Shown here in pieces: positions 10,857-18,150 of a stretch of 64,000 nucleotides of DNA. The stretch's first letter is position 1, and each line of letters begins with the position of its first letter. The notes beneath the pieces are model-generated. The model was not told the DNA's origin and searched no databases. It saw nothing but the letters and a program-made list of their open reading frames with translations. Location of the stretch: contig VGYB01000003.1 in the NCBI GenBank assembly GCA_016873115.1, positions 53,235 to 117,234 on the forward strand. Direction: 5' to 3'. The position numbers and the translations under genes were made by a program. The DNA comes from Planctomycetota bacterium (lineage in GTDB: Bacteria > Planctomycetota > Phycisphaerae > Phycisphaerales > SM1A02).

Positions 10857-12056
10857 ATGGCCCTCAAGATGGCAAGGCTCTCGGCACTGCGGAAGGCGTT
10901 GCTCGATGCCCGCGACCTCGGGAACCATCGGTCGATGGCCGAGCTGCAGGCCGAACTCGGATTGAGCAGGCGCACCGTGGTGCGGTACCTCAATGACCTG
11001 CGGGCCCAGGGCGACCAGTTGACGATGGTCCGTGGCAAGGGCTGGACCATGGTCAAGCCGCGGCGAGATGGCACGCTCGAGTCACAGATCCCGGAGCAAC
11101 TGCTGGTCGTCTTGCGCAAGCTGGGTTGGGCGCTTCGTGGTACGCCGTGGCACGAGGAGATGGAGGCGCTCTTCGGCGCAGAGCTCAAGCGCGTGAAGAC
11201 GGTCGCGAGGAGCGGCATGCATGGTGGTGCCATGGCCCAGGCGGTGCGGCTGAACAAGGTGCTCTTCATCGCCGACTTCGCACCAGGCGTGCGCAGCGAG
11301 GGCACATCCGATGAGTGGATCGACGATGACGACGCTGCACTCGATGCCGGTTCGTCGAGCGGGCTGCGTCAGTCGCTGGATCAGCTCCGCGAACGCCAGT
11401 TGCGCCAATCAGCATGGAATGCGGAGGCGGTGACGGTCTGGCGCGATGTGCTGCTCGCGGCACGCGAGAGCAAGCCGCTGGTGGTCGAGTACATGAATGC
11501 GAGCAGGGGCAAGCTCGATCAGCAGCAGGTGGTGCTGCCCTTGGGCATCGTGCTCCGGCCCGGCGGGGCGTACCTGCTCGCGCACAAGGTCGGCAACCTG
11601 CGCGATGCCGAGGTCGAGTCGGGTACGGCGGCGCAGTGGAGCGAATCACTGCGCAAGCGGCCAGTGCTGAGATCATTCGCGATGCAGCGCATCACCTCGG
11701 TCGGTCTGCTGGGAGGTGCGTTCCGTGTGCCCGATGGCTTGTCGTTGCGCGAACTCGTCAAGACCTCGGTGGGGGGCTTCGTGGAACAGGGGCCGACCGA
11801 GGCGGTCGAGCTGGAGTATGACGCGATCAACCTGACGCTTGCGGCCGGCGAAGTCTGGCATCCTGAGCAGGAGGTCACCGTGCGCGGCCAGGGTGTTGGC
11901 ATGACCGTGCGTGTGCGCTTTCGCACCAACAGCAGGATCGAGGTCCAGCGGCGCGTGCAGGCGTTGGGCGGCAGGGTGCGCTTGATCAAGCCGCTGGCCT
12001 GGCGCAAGGAGATCGCCCGCAGTGCCCGCATGCTCGCGCAGGGACATGGGCGATGA
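10857..12056 (+). CDS. HTH and WYL domain transcriptional regulator
   Basis: A 399-residue regulator. The N-terminal winged helix (about 1-62) reads SMAELQAELGLSRRTVVRYLNDLRAQG, a DeoR/YafY-type HTH. The middle (about 195-290) matches the WYL fold: KPLVVEYMNASRGK, VLPLGIVLRPGGAYLLAHKVG (the Tyr-Leu equivalent of the name motif) and FAMQRITSVGLL. A WCX-like C-terminal part ends around 380 (VRGQGVGMTVRVRFRT, LGGRVRLIKPL). WYL proteins bind nucleic acid or nucleotide ligands and often control DNA-damage, phage-defence or stress genes. Its divergent neighbour is the SprT-like protein, so the shared 90-bp region may be its operator. It is convergent with the sigma-like gene downstream. Confidence 0.87.
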   Translation: MALKMARLSALRKALLDARDLGNHRSMAELQAELGLSRRTVVRYLNDLRAQGDQLTMVRGKGWTMVKPRRDGTLESQIPEQLLVVLRKLGWALRGTPWHEEMEALFGAELKRVKTVARSGMHGGAMAQAVRLNKVLFIADFAPGVRSEGTSDEWIDDDDAALDAGSSSGLRQSLDQLRERQLRQSAWNAEAVTVWRDVLLAARESKPLVVEYMNASRGKLDQQQVVLPLGIVLRPGGAYLLAHKVGNLRDAEVESGTAAQWSESLRKRPVLRSFAMQRITSVGLLGGAFRVPDGLSLRELVKTSVGGFVEQGPTEAVELEYDAINLTLAAGEVWHPEQEVTVRGQGVGMTVRVRFRTNSRIEVQRRVQALGGRVRLIKPLAWRKEIARSARMLAQGHGR

Positions 12057-12084
12057 GCAGGACGGTTTGGCGATCCACCCATCC

Positions 12085-12873
12085 CTACCGAAGACAGGCC
12101 AGACCGGTGAAGCACGGTGTGCGTTGCGCACCAAGGCGCTTGGCGGTGAGTTCGGCCAGGCACCGAAGGTGCGCGAGACCGATGTCGGTGCATGGGATCC
12201 CAGCCGCCTCGAGTTCAGAAGCGACAACGGTGCGCAGCGAACGGATGCCGCGGGAGACCAACTGTCGCACGGAGTCGGGCGTGCGGCCCATGATGGCGCC
12301 GATCTGCGGTCCGGTGCGACCCTCGAGCGAGAGCCAGAGCGCCTGACGGGCATCGGTGGAGAGTGCATCGACCCCCTTCGTGAGCACGCGGACCAGGAGT
12401 GCGTGATGCGCGGGATCGATCATGTCGGCGCCGGGTGCGGCAGCGTGCGGATCAGCGAGCACCTCGACCACGGGCGTGGCGATGCCGAGGCCATCGACCA
12501 TGGGTGCCACCTCGGCGCGCAGCTTGGCAGCACGACGGGCATCGATGAGGTTCGTGCGGATCGACCGCTTGAGATAGGACTCCATGGCGGCAACCGTGGC
12601 GAACTGCAGCTGCTGTGCATCACGGCGGCACAGGCGACGGGCGATGCGGTCGAGCACCCGTTCGACGATGTGATGGCGCAGCTGGGTGGCCGACGGGCAG
12701 ATCTTGTCCACCAGGTGGTGGATCGCATCCTGCGTGAACGCATAGAGATCGATCAGGCTCAGGGAGCCCGCCGAGGCAAGGGTGGCACGGGCCGCGGACC
12801 GTGCGTGATCGGCGCGGACCGAATCGGTGGTGATGGAGATCTGGCGCTGCGTGCTGGTGCGGTGGTTCGACAT
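12085..12873 (-). CDS. Sigma-70 family-like protein
   Basis: A 262-residue protein. The clear part is a region-4-like HTH at about 180-216: ALSTDARQALWLSLEGRTGPQIGAIMGRTPDSVRQLVSRGIRSLR, written here only to show the layout as two helices around the GRTPDSVRQLVSRG recognition helix. The preceding 100 residues are helical with a region-2-like order (HHIVERVLDRIARRL, MESYLKRSIRTNLIDARRA). The C-terminal 45 residues have no match I know. The start is supported by GGAGG nine bases before the ATG. It is larger and more divergent than the ECF factor at 284 and may be a planctomycete-specific ECF group. The 88-residue hypothetical gene lies upstream on the same strand with a 115-bp gap. Confidence 0.72.
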   Translation of the reverse strand: MSNHRTSTQRQISITTDSVRADHARSAARATLASAGSLSLIDLYAFTQDAIHHLVDKICPSATQLRHHIVERVLDRIARRLCRRDAQQLQFATVAAMESYLKRSIRTNLIDARRAAKLRAEVAPMVDGLGIATPVVEVLADPHAAAPGADMIDPAHHALLVRVLTKGVDALSTDARQALWLSLEGRTGPQIGAIMGRTPDSVRQLVSRGIRSLRTVVASELEAAGIPCTDIGLAHLRCLAELTAKRLGAQRTPCFTGLACLR

Positions 12874-12988
12874 GGGGGCTTTCCTCCGGCTGAGGGGTTG
12901 AACGACGCGTCCTCAAACTCTTCCTCCTGCGAGAGCCTAAGTGTGACAATGAGTGACACAGTCAACGACACCAGCGTTGACGACCCCG

Positions 12989-13255
12989 CTATGCCGCATC
13001 ACCCTCCGGCTCGCACAGGTGTTGCTGGTCCGGTGGTCGCCCGCTTGCCAGATCCGCGAAGTCGTGTTCGCCGCACATGTAGAGGCGAACGACATCGACC
13101 GCCGCGAGGTACATGGCGCCTTCGCGGGGTGACAGGCCCGGCTGCCCGTGCCGCCCTGCCAGGAACGCCACCCGGAAGGTGGCGATCATGCGCAGGGCGA
13201 GTGTGACGCGGGTCGGAAGTGAGGTTGTGGGTCTCAAGAATGGGTTCAGTGACAT
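12989..13255 (-). CDS. Hypothetical protein, 88 residues
   Basis: A small gene starting at the ATG at 13255, which has GAGGA just upstream. The frame stays open upstream to 13480, but the added sequence is low quality and overlaps the promoter and start of the DUF1549 gene, so I prefer the short form. The protein begins MSLNPFLRP, is basic and hydrophobic in the middle (ALRMIATFRVAFLAG), and ends acidic (EPEGDAA). An opposite-strand frame starting at 12949 (MSDTVNDTSVDD) also exists but decays into Arg/Pro-rich shadow. No family was recognised. It may be co-transcribed with the sigma-like gene, perhaps as a regulator of it. Confidence 0.45.
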   Translation of the reverse strand: MSLNPFLRPTTSLPTRVTLALRMIATFRVAFLAGRHGQPGLSPREGAMYLAAVDVVRLYMCGEHDFADLASGRPPDQQHLCEPEGDAA

Positions 13256-13490
13256 CGATCCTCGGGGTTGGGGGCGAGTGGTGAACAGGTCAGAGCGGCT
13301 TCCAACGGGGTTCCGCACCAACCGTGACAGGGTTGATGGCGAGACCCCCCCGCCGGACATGGCGTCCAGAGGCTGGATCCCGATCGGTCCTGCATAGAAG
13401 GGTCGCCGCGGGCCATCCTGACTGGAAAGTGCCAGAATCTGGCACAGACCAAGCGTGTCCCCAACCGTTGGTCGGGCCACGGATCACCCA

Positions 13491-13496
13491 TACGAT
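13491..13496 (+). promoter_or_regulatory. -10 box TACGAT of a leaderless GTG start (DUF1549 gene), with -35-like TTGGTC at 13468
   Basis: TTGGTC at 13468-13473, a 17-bp spacer, TACGAT, six bases, GTG at 13503. Confidence 0.65.
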
Positions 13497-13502
13497 CCGA
13501 TC

Positions 13503-16496
13503 GTGCCAGGACCCCGAACGATCCTCACCGCTGGTCGATCCCACCGTGGCGCGATCCTGTGGGCCACGCTCGTGGCCGTGGTCGGTCCCGATGCCCGGAG
13601 CTTGGCCGGCCCCGTTCCGGACGAACCGGCGCTGCCTAAGGATGCGGATCACGCTCTGGTCGATCCAGCAGCCCCGAGTGATCCTGATGCTGCGACCATC
13701 TGGAAGGCCAAGGCAGCCCTGATCGAGCGGGAGCACTGGTCCTACCAGCCGATGGCCGACCCCCGGCCACCGAAGCCGACCGGCACCCCCTCCACCACCG
13801 GGGACATCGACCGTTTCCTGCTGCACGCCATGCAGGCCCAGGGCGTGATCCCGCAGGACCGGGCCGACCGACGAACGCTTCTGCGCCGGGCGACCTTGGA
13901 CCTGACCGGCCTGCCGCCGACCTACGACGAGATCCGGGCCTTCGAGGAGGACACGCGTCCCGATGCCTGGCCACGCGTGATCGATCGATTGCTCGCGAGC
14001 CCGGCATACGGTGAGCGCTGGGCGCGCCACTGGCTCGATGTAGCGCGCTACGCCGACAGCAATGGCCTCGACGAGAACACGGCATTCGCCAACGCCTTCC
14101 GCTGGCGCGACTGGGTCGTGCGCGCCTTCAACGACAACCTGCCGATCGATCGCTTCATCACGATGCAGATCGCCGGCGACCTGATGCCCGAGGCTCGATC
14201 ATCCCCTGCTGCCGCTGATTGCATCACGGCGACCGGGTTCCTGGTCCTCGGCCCCAAGGTGCTTGCTGAGCCGGACAAGCAGAAGCTCGTCTTCGACATG
14301 GTCGATGAGCAGGTCGATGCGGTCGGCCGCGCGTTCATGGGGCAGACCCTCGGTTGCGCACGCTGCCACGATCACAAGTTCGATCCGATCTCGCAGGACC
14401 AGTACTTCGCGCTCGCCGGCGTCCTGCACAGCACACGCACGATGGCGAGCGTCGCGACCGTGGCGCGGGCGCTCGAGCGCGAAGCCGCCGCGAACGATGC
14501 CGTGGCTGCGCGTGCCGAGCACTCCGCAGCGTCCGAGCGCACGAGCAAGGCACTCAAGGGTGCGACCCAACGCGCGGATTCGCGCGTGCAAGCGGCGTGG
14601 GTCGCTCAGGCAGAGCACATCCTCGTCGCGGCCGCCGAGCTTCCCGACGCCGCACCATCGCGTGAAGCCGAGGACGATGCCACGCTGCAGGGTCTCGTCA
14701 TCGATCGTGATCACTGGGGTGTGGGCATCGGTGTCGTGCGCACGGGTGCGCCCGGCGTGGGTCGGGTGGCATGGCGGCTTCGTGCTGAGGTTGCTGGTCC
14801 GCACGAACTCCGCATCCGCGCGGCGAGCGACGAGGTCCGACCTGTCCGGGTTGAACTCGATGGCATGCCGGCGGCGCAGGATGCCCTGGGTGCCGACACG
14901 GGGTCGTTCCATCCAGGGGGTCAACAGTGGCAGGTCGCGGCGCATCTGGACCTGACTGCGGGCGAGCACGAGATCGCGCTCGTGCGCGACGGGGCCTTTC
15001 CCCACATCGATCGCGTGGAACTGGTGCCGGTGGGTCGTGCGGATCACCGGGCCGAGGCTGCCGCCGCCAGGGCAGCGGAACTCGGCGTGCCGGCCGCGCT
15101 CCTCATGCAGGTGCGCGATGCACTTGATCGCGAGCCATGGCTTGCGGAGTGGCGCGGCGAACTGCATGGCCCGTCACGCGATCGCAGCGTGCTCTTGAGT
15201 GATCTTGCCGCGCGTACACAGGCCGCCGCGACGGCGTGGACTGCGCTGTTGGCCGATGGCCCGTCCGCCGAGCCGCGCGAGCGATTGGATGATCCCTCAG
15301 TTGAAGCCGATCGCGCGGTGCTCCTGGGGTCGAGCGGTCCCTTTGCCGTGACGCCCGCGCTCGAGGAGTTCCGAGCCGAGGAGGACCGTGCACTGATTGC
15401 TCGACTGGTCGTGGAGCGTGATCGACTCGCTGATGCCATGCCTGCCGCACCAGTCATGGTGCTGGCCGTCTCGGAACAAGAGCAGCCCGGTGACCTCGCG
15501 GTGCATGTGCGCGGCGACCACACCATGGCGCCGGGGCCGAAGGTCGCGCGTGGTGCGCCGCAGCCGCTCTCCAAGGGCACGGATCTGCCCACGATCCCGG
15601 AACGATCCAGCGGACGCCTCGAACTGGCGCAGTGGCTCGTGGATGACGAGCACCCCCTGACCTCGCGCGTCTTCGTGAACCGCATCTGGCACTGGCACTT
15701 CGGTCGCGGCATCGTCGAGACGCCGAGTGACTTCGGTACGCGCGGCGGCAAGCCGTCGAACCCTGATCTCCTGGACTGGCTTGCGCGCGATTTCGTCCGC
15801 CACGGCTGGGACCTGAAGCGCCTGCACCGGCAGATCATGAACTCCGATGCCTACATGCGGGCGTCGATACCCAATGCGGTCGCCGGCGCGATCGATCCGG
15901 ACGATCGCCTGCGCTGGCGATGGACGCCGCGCCGTCTCGAGGCCGAGGCGATCCGGGACAGCGTGCTCGCAGTCAGTGGATCGCTCGACCGCACGATGGG
16001 CGGCTCGCTCCTGACCAGCGGGAACTTCGACTATGTGACCAACGACCAGAGCGCCAACGGTGCGCAGTACGGCGCACCACGCAGGAGCCTCTACCTGCCG
16101 GTGATCCGCAACGCGCTCTTCAGCTTCTTCGGGATCTTCGACTACACCGATGCAAGCGTGACGGTCGATGCACGCGCGCAGACCGTGATCGCGCCCCAGG
16201 CGCTGTTCATGCTCAACAGTCCCTTCGTGCACGAGGAGAGTCGAGCGTGGGCGAAGCGCCTGCGTGAACGCGTGCTGGCCGATGCGGCGAATGTGCCGTC
16301 CCAGCAGGCTGGGCACCAAGGCCACGCGATGGTGCAGGAGGCCTATCGCATGGCGCTCGGCCGTGAACCCACCGCCAGCGAGGCGAACTCCGCGCTGGCC
16401 TTCGTGGCGAGCCAGGCTGCGCTCGGCGAGGATGCCGCATGGGGGCTCTACGCGCAGGTCATCCTGGCCAGCAGCGAGTTCATCACCATCGAGTGA
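13503..16496 (+). CDS. DUF1549/DUF1553 domain secreted protein
   Basis: A 997-residue exported protein. The GTG at 13503 gives a clean signal peptide (SHRGAILWATLVAVVG) and sits six bases after a TACGAT box; an upstream in-frame GTG at 13455 is less likely. The DUF1549 domain (about 80-310) has IDRFLLHAM, RRATLDLTGLPPTYDEI, LLASPAYGERWARHWLDVARYADS and the haem-binding-like CARCHDHKFDP near residue 285. The middle holds a beta-sandwich of about 100 residues (about 400-500) resembling a carbohydrate-binding module. DUF1553 follows from about 690 (RLELAQWLVDDEHPLTSRVFVNRIW to the end). Many relatives carry an N-terminal cytochrome c domain; this one does not. It pairs with the DUF1501 gene 68 bp downstream, a hallmark planctomycete pair of unknown reaction. 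Confidence 0.93.
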   Translation: MPGPRTILTAGRSHRGAILWATLVAVVGPDARSLAGPVPDEPALPKDADHALVDPAAPSDPDAATIWKAKAALIEREHWSYQPMADPRPPKPTGTPSTTGDIDRFLLHAMQAQGVIPQDRADRRTLLRRATLDLTGLPPTYDEIRAFEEDTRPDAWPRVIDRLLASPAYGERWARHWLDVARYADSNGLDENTAFANAFRWRDWVVRAFNDNLPIDRFITMQIAGDLMPEARSSPAAADCITATGFLVLGPKVLAEPDKQKLVFDMVDEQVDAVGRAFMGQTLGCARCHDHKFDPISQDQYFALAGVLHSTRTMASVATVARALEREAAANDAVAARAEHSAASERTSKALKGATQRADSRVQAAWVAQAEHILVAAAELPDAAPSREAEDDATLQGLVIDRDHWGVGIGVVRTGAPGVGRVAWRLRAEVAGPHELRIRAASDEVRPVRVELDGMPAAQDALGADTGSFHPGGQQWQVAAHLDLTAGEHEIALVRDGAFPHIDRVELVPVGRADHRAEAAAARAAELGVPAALLMQVRDALDREPWLAEWRGELHGPSRDRSVLLSDLAARTQAAATAWTALLADGPSAEPRERLDDPSVEADRAVLLGSSGPFAVTPALEEFRAEEDRALIARLVVERDRLADAMPAAPVMVLAVSEQEQPGDLAVHVRGDHTMAPGPKVARGAPQPLSKGTDLPTIPERSSGRLELAQWLVDDEHPLTSRVFVNRIWHWHFGRGIVETPSDFGTRGGKPSNPDLLDWLARDFVRHGWDLKRLHRQIMNSDAYMRASIPNAVAGAIDPDDRLRWRWTPRRLEAEAIRDSVLAVSGSLDRTMGGSLLTSGNFDYVTNDQSANGAQYGAPRRSLYLPVIRNALFSFFGIFDYTDASVTVDARAQTVIAPQALFMLNSPFVHEESRAWAKRLRERVLADAANVPSQQAGHQGHAMVQEAYRMALGREPTASEANSALAFVASQAALGEDAAWGLYAQVILASSEFITIE

Positions 16497-16552
16497 TCAC
16501 GCGAACCTGGGCGGAATCCACGCCTGGCGCTCGACCGGTGCCCGGACGCGGC

Positions 16553-16558
16553 TAGGCT
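16553..16558 (+). promoter_or_regulatory. -10 box TAGGCT of a leaderless start (DUF1501 gene)
   Basis: TAGGCT, six bases, ATG at 16565. TCGACC lies 16 bp upstream as a possible weak -35, the same hexamer seen before the SprT gene. Confidence 0.62.
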
Positions 16559-16564
16559 TCGTGC

Positions 16565-18016
16565 ATGTTCTGCGGCCACCGCCAGAGTGCCGTCACGCGG
16601 CGCGCCATGCTCCAGTCCTGCGCGAGCGGGTTCGGGCAGGTCGCGCTCCTGGGACTCCTTGGCGATGAACTGTTGCGGCGCGGTGTGTGGGCTGATGGCC
16701 GGCCCGGGCTCGTGGATCCATCCCGCGTTGCTCCCCTGGCGCCGCGCCTGCCACATGTTCCTGCGCGTGCCAAGCGCGTGATCTTCCTGTTCATGCATGG
16801 TGGCCCGTCGCAGGTGGACACCTTCGACTACAAGCCGCTCCTGCAGCGCGACCACGGCAAGCCGTTCCCGCAGGCCAAGCCGCGGGTGCAGTTCGCCGAG
16901 ACGGGCAACCTGCTCGCGAGCCCATGGTCCTTCCGGCAGTACGGGCAGAGTGGTGCTTGGGTGAGCGAGCTCTTTCCCAATGTGGCCCGGGTCGTGGATG
17001 AACTCTGTTTCGTGAAGAGCCTGCATGGCTCCAATCCCGCGCATGGTGCAGCGCTCCTCAAGATCCACACCGGCAGCGAGAACTTCGTTCGGCCCAGCAT
17101 GGGATCGTGGATCACCTATGGCCTGGGCAGCGAGAATCAGGATCTGCCTGGTTTCATCACCATCAGCCCGACGCTCGGCCACGGCGGTGTGAACAACTAT
17201 TCGAGCGCATTCCTGCCAGCCGCGTACCACGGGACGCCGTTCGGCAAGACGGGCATTCCGTCGGACCAGGCGCAGTTCGATCACATGATGGCTGGCGTAC
17301 CCGGCGATGTGCAGCGCGCACAGCTGGACCTGCTCAAGCAACTCAATCGCGAGCACATGGAGCGCAGCGGCGGCGGCGCGGCGCTCGAGGGCCGGATCGA
17401 GGCGTTCGAACTTGCCTTCCGCATGCAGGCCGCGGCGCCGTGGGTCACCGACACCAAGGGCGAGTCGGCAGCAACGCTCAAGCTCTACGGCATCGACCAG
17501 AAGAACACCGAGGACTTCGGCCGCCAATGCATGCTGGCCCGGCGGTTCGCCGAGGCTGGCGTGCGCTTCATCCAGTGCACCCACTCGTACAAGTGGGATC
17601 AGCACGGCGACCTGCGCAAGGGCCACACGCAGAACGCGAGCGAGGTCGACCTGCCGATCGCGGGACTGATCCGCGACCTCAAGAGCCGGGGCATGCTCGA
17701 GGAGACGCTCGTCCTGTGGGGTGGTGAGTTCGGCCGTACCCCCGCATCGCAAGGCGGCGAGGATGGCCGCGACCACAATCCACACGGTTTCACCTGGTTC
17801 ATGGCCGGTGGCGGCGTGAAGCCGGGCTTCTCGTACGGTGCGACCGATGACTACGGCTGGTATGCCGAGCGCGACAAGGTCCATGTGCATGACATGCACG
17901 CCACGATCCTCGCGCTCCTGGGCATCGATCACGAGCAGTTGACCTATCGCCATGCCGGCCGCGACCATCGGCTCACGGATGTCCACGGATCGATCGTCCG
18001 CGGCATCATGGGGTGA
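16565..18016 (+). CDS. DUF1501 domain protein with Tat-type signal
   Basis: A 483-residue protein of the DUF1501 family, related to sulfatase/alkaline phosphatase folds. A twin-arginine leader is visible (AVTRRAMLQSCASG). Family landmarks are KRVIFLFMHGGPSQVDTFDYKP near residue 73, the conserved GSWITYGLGSEN, the QCMLARRFAEAGVRFIQC segment, ETLVLWGGEFGRTP with GRDHNPHGFTWFMAGGGVKPG, and a C-terminal LLGIDHEQLTYRHAGRDHRLTDVHG. It always seems to travel with DUF1549/1553 proteins, as here, suggesting a joint extracytoplasmic catabolic role. It has its own leaderless promoter, so the pair is not purely one operon. Confidence 0.94.
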   Translation: MFCGHRQSAVTRRAMLQSCASGFGQVALLGLLGDELLRRGVWADGRPGLVDPSRVAPLAPRLPHVPARAKRVIFLFMHGGPSQVDTFDYKPLLQRDHGKPFPQAKPRVQFAETGNLLASPWSFRQYGQSGAWVSELFPNVARVVDELCFVKSLHGSNPAHGAALLKIHTGSENFVRPSMGSWITYGLGSENQDLPGFITISPTLGHGGVNNYSSAFLPAAYHGTPFGKTGIPSDQAQFDHMMAGVPGDVQRAQLDLLKQLNREHMERSGGGAALEGRIEAFELAFRMQAAAPWVTDTKGESAATLKLYGIDQKNTEDFGRQCMLARRFAEAGVRFIQCTHSYKWDQHGDLRKGHTQNASEVDLPIAGLIRDLKSRGMLEETLVLWGGEFGRTPASQGGEDGRDHNPHGFTWFMAGGGVKPGFSYGATDDYGWYAERDKVHVHDMHATILALLGIDHEQLTYRHAGRDHRLTDVHGSIVRGIMG

Positions 18017-18138
18017 TCGTCCCTGGGTCATGGTGATCGGCGTCTGTCATGTGCGTGGCAGCATCGGCCCGAGCGCCTCGATCCGCGGGAATCGCCCGCA
18101 ATGGACTCAGACCGCTTTGCGCGCCCCGTTCCATGGAC

Positions 18139-18144
18139 TACCGT
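18139..18144 (+). promoter_or_regulatory. -10 box TACCGT of a leaderless start (M12 peptidase gene)
   Basis: TACCGT, six bases, ATG at 18151; TTGCGC 16 bp upstream of the hexamer is a possible -35. It selects this ATG over an earlier in-frame one. Confidence 0.63.
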
Positions 18145-18150
18145 TGCGGG

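Noticed and set aside
12949..13206. Plus-strand frame starting MSDTVNDTSVDD, resembling the ECF sigma N-terminus
   Set aside because: After 15 residues it becomes Arg/Pro-rich shadow of the minus-strand 88-residue gene, and no correctly spaced -10 or ribosome binding site precedes it.
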